DNA of 64,000 nucleotides from assembly GCF_000620105.1 (NCBI RefSeq), contig NZ_JHVK01000018.1:1-64000 (forward strand), read 5' to 3'. Positions 51,056-59,354 of the stretch are shown piece by piece. The stretch is from Microvirgula aerodenitrificans DSM 15089. GTDB taxonomy: Bacteria; Pseudomonadota; Gammaproteobacteria; Burkholderiales; Aquaspirillaceae. The notes beneath the pieces were generated by a model. That model made no database searches. It was given only the letters and a program-made list of their open reading frames with translations, and was not told the origin of the DNA. Every line of letters starts with the position of its first letter. Position 1 is the first letter of the stretch. A program made the position numbers and the translations under genes.

Positions 51056-52825
51056 TCAATCCGCCCCCTCCCCGTGCTGGCGCGTGGTGGCGGTGAAGTT
51101 GTAGAACCGGCGTCCTCCGCTATGGTCTGGCGTCCGGTGCATGGAAGTCGCCTTCCCATCGCTGCCGCGCTTCAGCATCCCGGCCTTGGTCGCCACGTCC
51201 GCCGCCACCGAGCGGTCAAACCCGGCGGCGATCTCGTTAACGAACACATGGGGATGCACCAGCCATTGCAGCCCGTCCGCGCTCCGGCGGAAGTAGCCGG
51301 CGCAGTCCTTCATCATCGGTTCGCTATCGCCGCTGGCGCTGTCCCAGTTGATGAAGCGGCCCCGGGCGTGCAGGGCAAACCAGCCCTCCATCTGCTCGAG
51401 GATCTGCACCTCTTCGCGGTTGCCGATCCCGTAGCGGTCAAGCCAGTCGCACAGGCAGCCGATCACGGCGGCGCGGCTCTCGCCAGTCTCCCAGCCAGTC
51501 AGGCCGGCGTCGGTTGCCAGTTCCAGCGCCTCGGCAATCACGGCAAAGCGGGCGGCCACTCGGCGAACCTGTCCGCTCGCTTCAGCGGGCAGCGTTGCGC
51601 GCACGTCCTCGATGGCGAGGCGCAGACGGCGGGTGATGGTGTCGGGCTGGCCGGCGACATGGGCAGTAAAGGCGCGTCCAACGGTGCCGTGCTGGGCCGT
51701 GGCGGCCTGTTCCAGCGCTTCGGCCAGATCGCCCGAACTGGCGTAGCCATTGAGCGTATCGAACACCCCCAGCCCCTTGCCGGCGTCGGCCGGCAGGCTG
51801 GCCAGCCGCACTTCCTGCCCGGCATGGGTGCGGTGGCCGCCGCTGCTCATGAAAGCGGACAGGTCGATTTCCCCAGTGGACAGCACCAGCACACGCCAGC
51901 GGGCTTGCTCACGGTTGCCGCCGTCCTTGGCCCCTTGCATCTTGCCGGTGCCGTTGAACAGCCGGTAAGCCGCCATACTGACGGCGCGCGGATCGCCCTG
52001 GCCCATCTCGTCCAGCAGCATCAGGCCGTCATTGCGCGCGGCAGCAGCATTGGCTAGTGCCAGCGCGGTACTGTCCCAGTTCAATACCTGGCCGCGCGGC
52101 TCTCCCCATATGCTCGCACCGGCCTTGGCGCTGGTGGTCTTGCCGCAGCCGGACGGGCCGAACAGGTGAATGCCTCCCGATTCCAGCTCAACCAGATGCA
52201 GCAACGGAGCAGCCAGCGCCGCGCCGATGGCCAGCATGGGCCGGGTATTACCCCGCGCCAGCTTCGCCACGCTGTCCCGCCAGCCCTCGGCCGTGCCGCG
52301 CGGCTGGTAGGCTGCGGCGCTACTGGTATCGCCGTGATAGAACACGGGCGGACGGGCCTCTCCGATTACCTCCCCGGACGGCAGAATGTACGCGCCATTG
52401 CGCCAGCCGCCGCGCTCAGTAACGTGGTGCAGCGCGGTCGCCCCTTCCCGTTGCAGGTACAGCGCCAAATGTTCTAGTGCGGCGCGGCGCGGCGAATGTG
52501 CCAGCCCGCCCGCGCGCAACTGCGCCCAGCAATCCCGCTCTCCGATGCAGGCATTTGCCATGGCAATGAGGCGCGGCTCTTTGTCCATGCGGCTGATCCA
52601 CTTCACCAGACGGTAAGCGTCGCCGCCGTCGTCGATGCCGCTGCCGACAATCTCCAGACGGTCGCACAGCCACAGCGGAGGCAGTTCCACCACCTCGCCG
52701 CTGTCGCGGTCGGTCTTGGTGCCGACGTAGAACACACCGTCACGGGTCACGTCAAAGCGCGGTTTAAGCAGATCAGGCGGCAGGGTTGCCGCGTCCTTGA
52801 GGGTTTGCAGGTCATTCGCGCTCAT
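51056..52825 (-). CDS. DUF927-type replicative helicase
   Basis: The 589-residue protein starts MSANDLQTLKDAATLPPDLL and has a DUF927 N-terminal region (about 30-200) and a P-loop ATPase: Walker A IHLFGPSGCGKTTSAKAG, Walker B region DGLMLLDEMGQGDP, then sensor-like WRVLVLSTGEIDLSAFM. It matches helicases of P4-like and integrative elements that work with a Toprim primase. It overlaps the preceding gene by 14 bp and ends 24 nt from the iteron array. Confidence 0.85.
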   Translation of the reverse strand: MSANDLQTLKDAATLPPDLLKPRFDVTRDGVFYVGTKTDRDSGEVVELPPLWLCDRLEIVGSGIDDGGDAYRLVKWISRMDKEPRLIAMANACIGERDCWAQLRAGGLAHSPRRAALEHLALYLQREGATALHHVTERGGWRNGAYILPSGEVIGEARPPVFYHGDTSSAAAYQPRGTAEGWRDSVAKLARGNTRPMLAIGAALAAPLLHLVELESGGIHLFGPSGCGKTTSAKAGASIWGEPRGQVLNWDSTALALANAAAARNDGLMLLDEMGQGDPRAVSMAAYRLFNGTGKMQGAKDGGNREQARWRVLVLSTGEIDLSAFMSSGGHRTHAGQEVRLASLPADAGKGLGVFDTLNGYASSGDLAEALEQAATAQHGTVGRAFTAHVAGQPDTITRRLRLAIEDVRATLPAEASGQVRRVAARFAVIAEALELATDAGLTGWETGESRAAVIGCLCDWLDRYGIGNREEVQILEQMEGWFALHARGRFINWDSASGDSEPMMKDCAGYFRRSADGLQWLVHPHVFVNEIAAGFDRSVAADVATKAGMLKRGSDGKATSMHRTPDHSGGRRFYNFTATTRQHGEGAD

Positions 52826-53120
52826 GGCACCACCCTCCCACAGGCAAGGCGTCGATACGCTCACCACGCGCGGCAGCTTGCCGTATGTCGTCCAGGCTGG
52901 CACGCCCAATCGGCCCGATGCAGGGGCCGGCAAGACTCAGGGCAGCAACGGCATGGGCCATAACCACCTTGTCATCCAGCGACAGGGCAGCCCAGTTGGC
53001 CGCGAAGTGTGAAAACAGCACTTCGGCAATACCGTTAGCGTCGAGAGCGCCGCCGCTGTCCGCCAGCATATCCAGCACCCCATAGACGGCCGCTTCGGCT
53101 TTCCTTGCATTCGCGCTCAT
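52812..53120 (-). CDS. Small island protein between primase and helicase
   Basis: The 102-residue helical protein starts MSANARKAEAAVYGVLDMLA and continues ANWAALSLDDKVVMAHAVAA. It overlaps the primase stop by 4 bp (ATGA) and the helicase start by 14 bp, so the three are translationally coupled. Function unknown; a replication accessory role is inferred from position. Confidence 0.65.
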   Translation of the reverse strand: MSANARKAEAAVYGVLDMLADSGGALDANGIAEVLFSHFAANWAALSLDDKVVMAHAVAALSLAGPCIGPIGRASLDDIRQAAARGERIDALPVGGWCHERE

Positions 53121-54199
53121 GTGGCGTTCCTTTTTTGTTGTTCGCTCCACACATCCAGCCAATCCACCCCCGGCCGTTCAGGCAGCAGCACCCGCACGCG
53201 CCGGCTCTCACCTCGAAGGCGTCGCGCCAGTCGCTCGGCCATCCGCTGGCCAGTGCCGCTGGCATCGTGGTCGGCAAAAACCCATACGTCGGTCGCCTCT
53301 GGCGGCAGGATCACCCGCGCCAGCCCACCGGCTGATACGCACGCCCATGCCGGCAAGCCGGAACCCTGTGCGACAGCCAGCGCGGTTTCGATGCCCTCGG
53401 CCAGCGCCAGCCGGCCCGCCTCAGGTGGGTACAGCCGTGCCGCCGCGCCTTTGCTCGCTCCCTCGCGCACGGTGGCCAGCTTCTTGGCCGGCAGCAGCTC
53501 GCCGGCGAGACACTGCATCAGCTTGTCGCCGCTGACGCTCAGGTAGATGCGGTGCAGGCCGGCAAGCGTGCCGTCCGGGGCCATCAGCCGTGCCAGCAGA
53601 GCCGGGAAGCGTCCCAGCTCCACCGCGCGCCCGTTGCTGTCTGGGTGCCAGTACGGCAGCGCCGGGTGATAGCGCAGCGCAGCCGGACAAGTGTCGGCCA
53701 CCGCCCCTAGCCCGCGCCTGGCCAAGTAGCGCCCGACCGGATCGGTGGGGGTGACGGAGCGGGCAGCGTCCCATAGCGCGCTCAGACGGTCGGTACGGTC
53801 GGCGCTGGCGCAGGGTGTCGGGTTGACAGCCTCGCGGTGCGGCAGCGAGGGGTGCGACAGCTCTGCGTCGCCCGCCAGCCCCAGTACGCCGGCGACGGCC
53901 CGTAGCGCGTCGGCAAAACCGCAATCAAGCCAGTGCTCGACCAGCGCAAAGCCGTCGCCGCCTTGGCGGTCCAGTGCGCGGCAGACGAAACGGCCGGCGT
54001 CTTTGTCAATGAACTGGAAACGGTCGCGCCCACCGCAGGCCGGGCAAGGCTGGTTGCCACGCTTGCCCAGCACGGCGGCTGCAATACCCAGATCAGCCAG
54101 GATCGACGGCCAGCGCCCGGACGCGGCGGCACGCACTGTGTCGACGCCCAGACGTGACTTGCCCCCCGGTGCGTAACTTCCCGGAAAATTTGCATTCAT
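53117..54199 (-). CDS. Zinc-finger/Toprim primase
   Basis: The 360-residue protein has a P4-type zinc-binding domain (QPCPACGGRDRFQFID, Cys52/Cys55, and FVCR Cys73), a central DUF-like helical region, and a Toprim domain with LALAEGIETALAVAQG (catalytic Glu) and VWVFADHDASGTGQRMAERL (DxD-like). It should synthesise RNA primers for the island's replication. In P4 the primase and helicase are one protein (alpha); here they are split. Confidence 0.87.
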   Translation of the reverse strand: MNANFPGSYAPGGKSRLGVDTVRAAASGRWPSILADLGIAAAVLGKRGNQPCPACGGRDRFQFIDKDAGRFVCRALDRQGGDGFALVEHWLDCGFADALRAVAGVLGLAGDAELSHPSLPHREAVNPTPCASADRTDRLSALWDAARSVTPTDPVGRYLARRGLGAVADTCPAALRYHPALPYWHPDSNGRAVELGRFPALLARLMAPDGTLAGLHRIYLSVSGDKLMQCLAGELLPAKKLATVREGASKGAAARLYPPEAGRLALAEGIETALAVAQGSGLPAWACVSAGGLARVILPPEATDVWVFADHDASGTGQRMAERLARRLRGESRRVRVLLPERPGVDWLDVWSEQQKRNAT

Positions 54200-54209
54200 T
54201 GTGCTGCCC

Positions 54210-54617
54210 TCAGTTTTGAGGAATGGGGTTGGAGCGGTTGCGGCTTGCCGCAATGCGTTCGTGCGCCCAGCAACGGGCTTGAGCCGCGCCAAGTGCGTCC
54301 AGCGCGTATTGCTGCATGTCGGCCAGCAGGGATGCCAAGCGGCCGACTTGCGAGAGCACCTTGTCAGTGCCCCCGATGTCATGCCCATCGTGGTGGCGGA
54401 TTAGGTGGCCGATGGCCTGTAATCCGGCGATGCTGTCTACCAGCATCACCTCCGCCACCGATTCGGCCAGCGCGGCATCCTCCATGGTGACATTCGGCGC
54501 GTAGCAACCAGCGCTCTCAATGAACTTGTCAGACTCTTGCAGATGTTCGCGCGCGATAGCCAGCAGTTCAAAGCCGTTCTGGTCGCAGCGGATGCCCAAG
54601 GGCTTGATGGTGTTCAT
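54210..54617 (-). CDS. Island protein of unknown function
   Basis: The 135-residue protein starts MNTIKPLGIRCDQNGFELLA and is largely helical (AALAESVAEVMLVDSIAGLQ, LASLLADMQQYALDALGAAQ). No family is recognised. It overlaps the preceding 59-codon gene by 4 bp and lies 10 nt before the primase gene. Confidence 0.6.
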   Translation of the reverse strand: MNTIKPLGIRCDQNGFELLAIAREHLQESDKFIESAGCYAPNVTMEDAALAESVAEVMLVDSIAGLQAIGHLIRHHDGHDIGGTDKVLSQVGRLASLLADMQQYALDALGAAQARCWAHERIAASRNRSNPIPQN

Positions 54618-54793
54618 GCTCGCACCTCCGACACGGTGTAACCACGGTCGGCCGGGGCGATGGCAATTCGCTTGCCTTGCAGCACCAGCAGGCGCGCCAC
54701 GGCGCACGCTTCGGCATGGGTCGGGACAGTGGATACAGGAACGGCGGATAGTGGGAACAGAGCGCGGACAGCGCGCAAGGCGATGCTAGGCAT
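54614..54793 (-). CDS. 59-residue island protein
   Basis: MPSIALRAVRALFPLSAVPV begins 7 nt after a consensus AGGAGG. The frame stays open to 55072, but the upstream part carries structured RNA and lacks a start site as good as this one. The C-terminus is KRIAIAPADRGYTVSEVRA. Function unknown. It is the first gene after the immunity-like leader. Confidence 0.6.
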   Translation of the reverse strand: MPSIALRAVRALFPLSAVPVSTVPTHAEACAVARLLVLQGKRIAIAPADRGYTVSEVRA

Positions 54794-54811
54794 GGTGGCC
54801 TCCTTATGTTT

Positions 54812-54920
54812 GGAAGGCCCACCGTTCGCCGCCAAGCGAGGGTGGTGGGCACAAGGTAAGGTTGGCGGACCGGCCATAAGGAAACCGGCGCGTGCAAGCA
54901 CGCCCCTACCAAGGCCCACC
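54812..54920 (-). ncRNA. P4-immunity-like leader segment (seqA/seqB/seqC pattern)
   Basis: On the minus-strand transcript GGTGGGCCTTGG (54920-54909) and GGTGGGCCTTCC (54823-54812) flank CCTTGTGCCCACCACC (54856-54841). GCCCACC in the middle can pair with GGTGGGC of either flank (8 bp with the upstream one). P4 CI RNA uses a seqB that pairs with flanking seqA and seqC to stop transcription into the replication genes. The order and place, just ahead of the primase-helicase genes, agree. Confidence 0.5.
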
Positions 54921-55068
54921 ATTGAAAATAGCGCACCAAGGCTGGTGACGGACGTAAAAATAGCCGCAGAGAGGCGGCTGTCCGCCTTATGGTTCGGGCC
55001 GCCAAGCCCGGTACCGCTATTGAACGGTACGGGAGCAATGTAGCGCGATGTGAGGGAGTGGGCAAGGG

Positions 55069-55755
55069 TCATGCGGCCAGCCTCCCCGGTTGCGCCGGTC
55101 CGAATAGGCGGGCGAAGTCAGTTACACGGCGTTCGGCTTCACGGTAAGCGGCCTTGTGGTCGCCACCGTCAGCCAATGTATCGGCCACCGCCGCGCTCAC
55201 CAGTTGGTAAGCCGTGCTGACGGCATTCCGCATGGCCAGCGACAGGCTGGCTCGTTGGCCGGCCTCGATGCCGAACACGCGGTTAATCAGCCGCTCAACG
55301 TTGGTATGGAACACCTGTTCCGGTGCCTCGCTGCCGCGCTGCTGGGCCGTCTGCGCCATGCTGCGGGCGGCATCATGGGCCAGGTGGTAGAACGGCAGGT
55401 ATTGGGTCTGGCAGGCGTCCTGCTGCTTGCGCGCCTCGCCAAAGGCCCGCACTAGCCGGAACTTCACCTCGACCGCCTGTTCGGTGTTCCGCGACAGCGT
55501 GACGGCGAAATAGGCTTGGTCCTCGTTCAGCAGGGCGAAGCGCACCGGCATCCCGCCCTTGGAACCTTTCGGGGGTTTCTGCGTTTGAAATGTGACTACC
55601 CCGAACGCATTGAACTTCGGCAGATAGTTGTCGATGTTTTGGAGCAAGGCGCGGTTCTCGATGCCCAGTTCCTCAGCCACGATGCGCGAGTCAATGCGCG
55701 GGCCGTCCTTGGCCAGCACCAGCGGCAGGCCGTTGTCGTATGTGGTCGGTGTCAT
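55069..55755 (-). CDS. Rha-family phage regulatory protein
   Basis: The 228-residue protein has the Rha N-terminal domain (LVLAKDGPRIDSRIVAEELG, NRALLQNIDNYLPKFNAFGV, MPVRFALLNEDQAYFAVTLS, RNTEQAVEVKFRLVRAFGEA), and a helical C-terminus. Rha proteins occur in lambdoid phages and satellites and affect lysogenic decisions. It overlaps the KilA-N gene by 4 bp. Confidence 0.85.
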   Translation of the reverse strand: MTPTTYDNGLPLVLAKDGPRIDSRIVAEELGIENRALLQNIDNYLPKFNAFGVVTFQTQKPPKGSKGGMPVRFALLNEDQAYFAVTLSRNTEQAVEVKFRLVRAFGEARKQQDACQTQYLPFYHLAHDAARSMAQTAQQRGSEAPEQVFHTNVERLINRVFGIEAGQRASLSLAMRNAVSTAYQLVSAAVADTLADGGDHKAAYREAERRVTDFARLFGPAQPGRLAA

Positions 55756-56180
55756 GCGCTCAACCTCCCCACGTCATTAGCCGGCAGGGCAAGGCGCTGG
55801 CACTGTTCGGCGGCGAAGGTGGACAGGACTCGCTTTCGCTCGTCGTAGCCCAGGCCGCTCCCAATCAGCAGCATATCTTGTGCCTCCAGCAGTTCCAGCA
55901 AACGCAGTTGCTTGGCGGTCAGGCTGTCCCGGTTGATCGGGGCATAGCTGCCGATCATTGCCCCGCCGTTACGCCCCTTGCGGGCATGGATTAATTCCCC
56001 GAAATTCCGGGTATTAAGCATCTCGGACAGGGCGGTGATGTATTGGCCGGCTTCCAGGTTGGCCAGCCAATGGTCTACCCGTTTGCCAAAGCGCTCTGCT
56101 GCCACCGTGGCATTGAACCAGCCATCCTCACGAAACTGCATGGCCTTGCCGTCGAAGTCGGCCGTGATGATCTTGCTCAT
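55752..56180 (-). CDS. KilA-N domain protein
   Basis: The 142-residue protein has an N-terminal KilA-N motif (MQFREDGWFNATVAAERFGK, RVDHWLANLEAGQYITALSE) followed by RKGRNGGAMIG, usual for phage DNA-binding or antirepressor proteins. The C-terminus contains a short helical segment. It overlaps both neighbours by 4 bp. Confidence 0.8.
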   Translation of the reverse strand: MSKIITADFDGKAMQFREDGWFNATVAAERFGKRVDHWLANLEAGQYITALSEMLNTRNFGELIHARKGRNGGAMIGSYAPINRDSLTAKQLRLLELLEAQDMLLIGSGLGYDERKRVLSTFAAEQCQRLALPANDVGRLSA

Positions 56181-56389
56181 GCTTTGCCCTCCTGAATCGA
56201 CTGCAATGCCTCGATCAGCTCGCCCAGCCGGTCAGGTGGCAGAGTGACGCCCTTTTTGGTCGGCACGAACCCCTCGCCATTGCCGAAATCGGCATGGGCA
56301 CGAATGTCTATGTAGGGCTTGCCCTTGTATTCGCGGCGCTCGACGTGGATGCGCTCTACAGCGTTCTTCTCGATCACGGAGGCGGTCAT
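56177..56389 (-). CDS. PC4-like single-stranded-DNA-binding coactivator
   Basis: The 70-residue protein MTASVIEKNAVERIHVERRE continues YKGKPYIDIRAHADFGNGEG and FVPTKKGVTLPPDRLGELIE, the transcriptional coactivator p15 (PC4) fold found in bacteria and phages. A role in ssDNA binding during island replication or transcription is inferred. It overlaps its neighbours by 4 bp. Confidence 0.8.
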   Translation of the reverse strand: MTASVIEKNAVERIHVERREYKGKPYIDIRAHADFGNGEGFVPTKKGVTLPPDRLGELIEALQSIQEGKA

Positions 56390-56736
56390 AGCGCGGTTCT
56401 CCCATCGCACACCATAAAGCCGGGACGCGGCCATGCGGGCACACCCAGCGAGTAGCGCGCCACATTGCGCCGCACACGGCCCCGGAAGGTGATTTCCGGC
56501 TCGATGGTAGTGTGGATATTGAAGCCCTTGCCGCGCAGGTCGTGAATGCGCGCAGCGGCTTCGGGAATGGCGCAATCAGCGGTCAGTTCAAAACTCAACA
56601 CGCCACGTCGCGCCCGCAGAATGGCGAGGACTTCGGCGCACTGGCCGGTAACGTCGGGCGGCGTCGCGGTGCTATGATTCGCGCTGGTGTTGGCGCTCGT
56701 TTTTCCGTTGGGGAAGCGGGCGTTTTTCTTTTTCAT
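56386..56736 (-). CDS. Phage-type helix-turn-helix protein
   Basis: The 116-residue protein starts MKKKNARFPNGKTSANTSAN. After a polar linker comes CAEVLAILRARRGVLSFELT, AIPEAAARIHDLRGKGFNIH, the HTH_39-like phage domain, and a C-terminus with RRNVARYSLGVPAWPRPG. DNA binding is inferred. Confidence 0.7.
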   Translation of the reverse strand: MKKKNARFPNGKTSANTSANHSTATPPDVTGQCAEVLAILRARRGVLSFELTADCAIPEAAARIHDLRGKGFNIHTTIEPEITFRGRVRRNVARYSLGVPAWPRPGFMVCDGRTAL

Positions 56737-56746
56737 CTCCGCCCCC

Positions 56747-56977
56747 TTATGCCGTCTGGCCTTGTTCATCCAGCCATTGGCGCACCGCCTCGGCGCGCCA
56801 GCAGGTCACACGTTCAGAGAGCTTAACCGGGGCCGGGAAGGTGCCAAGGCGGACGCGCCGCCATAGGGTTGAAGCGGAAAAGGGCAGGACTCCGGGGATA
56901 CCGGATTTGGTGTCGCCCACCAGTAATGGCAGGCGGACATAGCCAGTTTGCGGCAGGGTGATGATCTGGTTTTGCAT
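56747..56977 (-). CDS. AlpA-family excisionase/regulator
   Basis: The 76-residue protein has the AlpA pattern GIPGVLPFSASTLWRRVRLG, TFPAPVKLSERVTCWRAEAV and RQWLDEQGQ, a MerR-like winged helix. In P4 and CP4-57 elements such proteins (Vis, AlpA) regulate integrase and excision. The start MQNQIITLPQTGYVRLP has a good site (AGGAAACCGC); the open frame upstream is ignored. Confidence 0.85.
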   Translation of the reverse strand: MQNQIITLPQTGYVRLPLLVGDTKSGIPGVLPFSASTLWRRVRLGTFPAPVKLSERVTCWRAEAVRQWLDEQGQTA

Positions 56978-57118
56978 GATGCGGTTTCCTGTGACACGTC
57001 GTGGTGACGCATCCATGAAACTGCGTAAACCCGGTGTACAGGCAAGCAAAGACCCCGTACAGGTGGTGTACAGGGTCTGGTCATTTAAGGGTGTACACCC
57101 TGCCGGGAAAGCCCGCCG

Positions 57119-57838
57119 CTACTTGGTTTTAGGGCGTACACCCTTGCCGGTGGCGGCGGCTTTGACGGACTCTGGCCGGGCGACGTAATAGACTGCCTCC
57201 ACCTCTCTTTTCCCAAGCCCATGATGCGCCGCCTGGCTCTCAAGCCATGCCCTTTGCTCTCCGGGCGTCATTCGTTCTGCATCAGAAACCCCCGCTAAAT
57301 TTTCCTCGACGTGGGCGCGCAGCAGCTCGATTGCCGGCGTGGTGTAGCTCGGCAGCATAAGCGGCCTCTGTTCCTGATGTCCGCGAACAGGTCTACTTAC
57401 CTCATCCGATTTAGCCGCTATCTGAACAGGGGCCGCCCGCCGCATCAGATCAACTCTCAAGCTTGGTAGCTTTCCCTTTGCCCATTTCAGCAAAGCAGCT
57501 TGGTTGATGCGGGTCATATTGGCAATCAAACAGTTCGGATTAGGCAGGTCCGGAAATTCAACGCGGAAATCATATGCCCCACTCTGCCAGTCCTCCCGCC
57601 GTTCCCACGCATCAACGAATGGCAGTGTTCCGGCACAGACGGCTTCGGTAAATGCCTTTCTTGCTGTCCACGCCTTGCGAAATTGCACAGGACTGATCGT
57701 CCCTCTCAAAATATCAAGGCTTGTTGTGGCCCATTCAGATGGATCAATTCCACCCCACAGCATCGCGGCTTCTTCGATGGTCAGGACTTCGACAAATCTC
57801 CAATCGGACAGGTCCGGTAACTCGTGAAACTCCATCAC
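57119..57838 (-). CDS. Island protein of unknown function
   Basis: The 239-residue protein starts MMEFHELPDLSDWRFVEVLT, with IEEAAMLWGGIDPSEWATTS, a segment seen at the start of several phage and island proteins of unknown role. The middle is lower in GC than its neighbours. The C-terminus is basic (VKAAATGKGVRPKTK). It lies between the integrase and AlpA genes. Confidence 0.65.
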   Translation of the reverse strand: MMEFHELPDLSDWRFVEVLTIEEAAMLWGGIDPSEWATTSLDILRGTISPVQFRKAWTARKAFTEAVCAGTLPFVDAWERREDWQSGAYDFRVEFPDLPNPNCLIANMTRINQAALLKWAKGKLPSLRVDLMRRAAPVQIAAKSDEVSRPVRGHQEQRPLMLPSYTTPAIELLRAHVEENLAGVSDAERMTPGEQRAWLESQAAHHGLGKREVEAVYYVARPESVKAAATGKGVRPKTK

Positions 57839-57944
57839 GCGCCCCCTAAGCGCCCCTGAAATAGATTGCCGCGCCAGCCGGACAGGGTGTCCCGGTTTTC
57901 CTCCCGTCGGAGTCGGCGCGGCTAAAGGTGTCCCAAAGAGGGGG

Positions 57945-59162
57945 TCAGGCGGATCGCCGGAACGGGACTACCTTGCCGCCCTCTTTCAGCGTGCCCAGGT
58001 AGTTCGCCCACGCTTGCATCATGCGGCGGCGCTCGGGCAGGTACTCGGCATAGTTGTACGTCGCTCTGATCTGGTTACGCTCTCCGTGAGCCATCTGCCG
58101 TTCTATCGCGTCGCGGTTCCACCCCTGTTCATTCAGCAACGTTGACGCCATGTGCCGGAAGCCGTGTCCGGTCATGGTGTCCTTGTCGAAGCCGAGCCGG
58201 CGCAAGGCAGCATTAACGGTGTTCTCGCTCATCGGCCGCCCGTTGGTGCGTGCGCCGGGGAACACGTAGCGGCCGCGCCCTGTCAGCGGGTGCAGCTCGC
58301 GCAGGATGGCGGCAGCCTGATCCGACAGCGGAACAATGTGCTTTTCGCGCATCTTCATCCGCTCGGCGGGAATGACCCATGTCGCCGCGTCCAGGTCGAT
58401 TTCTGCCCACTCGGCTTGCCTCAGTTCGCCAGGGCGCACAAATACCAGCGGGGCCAGTTTTAGCGCACACTGCACCGGAAATGTGCCCTGATAGCCGTCG
58501 ATGGCGCGCAGTAGTTCGGCCACGCCGCGCGGGTCGGTAATGGTGGCGAACGATTGCTTGATAACCGGGGCCAGCGCTCCGACCAAATCGGCGGCGGGGT
58601 TGCGTTCCGCGCGACCGGTAGCGATGGCATAGCGGAATACCTGGCCGACGCTCTGCATGGCTCGGTGCGCGGTGTCTACGGCCCCCCTGCCCTCGATGCG
58701 GCGCAGGACGGCCAGAAGTGACGGGGCGTCAATGTTGGCGACCGGGCGGCCTCCCATCCACGGGAAAACGTCTACCTCAAAGCGGCGCATGATCCGGTCC
58801 GCGTGTCCTTCGGTCCACGTCGGCAGGTACTTGGCGTGCCACTCGCGGGCGATGGCCTCAAACGAGTTTGCTGCATTGAGCGTGCCGGCCGCCTTCTGCG
58901 CCTTGCGCGCCTCGCCCGGATCAACACCACTGTCCAGCAGCTTGCGAGCCTCGTCGCGGCGTTCGCGGACTTCTTTCAGACTGACTCCCGGATACACCCC
59001 CAGCGCCAAGGTCTTTTGCTTGCCCCCAAAGCGGTAGGCCAGCCGCCAGTATTTGCCCACGGTATTGACCAGCAGGAACAGCCCAGCCCCGTCCGACAGC
59101 TTGGCCGGCTTTCCATCCTCTCTAGGCTTGGCGTTACGGCAGGCTGTATCGGTTAGCGGCAT
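57945..59162 (-). CDS. int: Tyrosine integrase, P4/CP4 type
   Basis: The 405-residue recombinase has the DUF4102 arm-binding N-terminus (MPLTDTACRNAKPREDGKPA, LSDGAGLFLLVN), a core-binding domain and the catalytic residues Arg248 (RPGELR), His333-X2-Arg336 (GHGFRH), His359 and Tyr369 (RATYNYAEY). It directs insertion at the 3' end of ssrA. Two arm-type repeats TGTTGGTA overlap and follow its start, so integrase may limit its own transcription. Confidence 0.95.
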   Translation of the reverse strand: MPLTDTACRNAKPREDGKPAKLSDGAGLFLLVNTVGKYWRLAYRFGGKQKTLALGVYPGVSLKEVRERRDEARKLLDSGVDPGEARKAQKAAGTLNAANSFEAIAREWHAKYLPTWTEGHADRIMRRFEVDVFPWMGGRPVANIDAPSLLAVLRRIEGRGAVDTAHRAMQSVGQVFRYAIATGRAERNPAADLVGALAPVIKQSFATITDPRGVAELLRAIDGYQGTFPVQCALKLAPLVFVRPGELRQAEWAEIDLDAATWVIPAERMKMREKHIVPLSDQAAAILRELHPLTGRGRYVFPGARTNGRPMSENTVNAALRRLGFDKDTMTGHGFRHMASTLLNEQGWNRDAIERQMAHGERNQIRATYNYAEYLPERRRMMQAWANYLGTLKEGGKVVPFRRSA

Positions 59163-59226
59163 GTTGGTAGCTCAATGTTGGTACGACGATTTGCACATGG
59201 TCGAAATACCAGCAAAAAAACCAACA
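59162..59226. repeat. Integrase arm-type sites at the right end
   Basis: TGTTGGTA occurs at 59162-59169 and 59176-59183, TACCAGCA at 59207-59214 and CCAACA at 59221-59226. They match TACCAACA pairs at 49090-49109 near attL. Confidence 0.6.
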
Positions 59227-59273
59227 GATGGGCCGGTATGTCGGCACACATCATGGCATGTCATGACACAAAC

Positions 59274-59307
59274 AAAAACCCCCGAAGCCAGTAGCCACGG
59301 GGGTTTT
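59274..59307 (-). terminator. Replacement tmRNA terminator carried by the island
   Basis: AAAACCCCC and GGGGGTTTT flank a 15-nt loop directly downstream of ssrA on the minus strand, followed by T-rich sequence. It substitutes for the host terminator now at attL. Confidence 0.75.
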
Positions 59308-59334
59308 GAACTGTTGTGCCACACTGTGACACGT

Positions 59335-59354
59335 AGAATTGGTGGAGACGGCGG
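59335..59354. other. attR of the ssrA island
   Basis: AGAATTGGTGG-AG-ACGGCGG covers the tmRNA 3' end and CCA; compare attL at 49009-49027. Confidence 0.8.

Noticed and set aside
54794-55072. N-terminal extension of the 59-codon island gene up to 55072
   Set aside because: A consensus AGGAGG sits just before the internal ATG at 54793, and the upstream part carries the complementary RNA segments.
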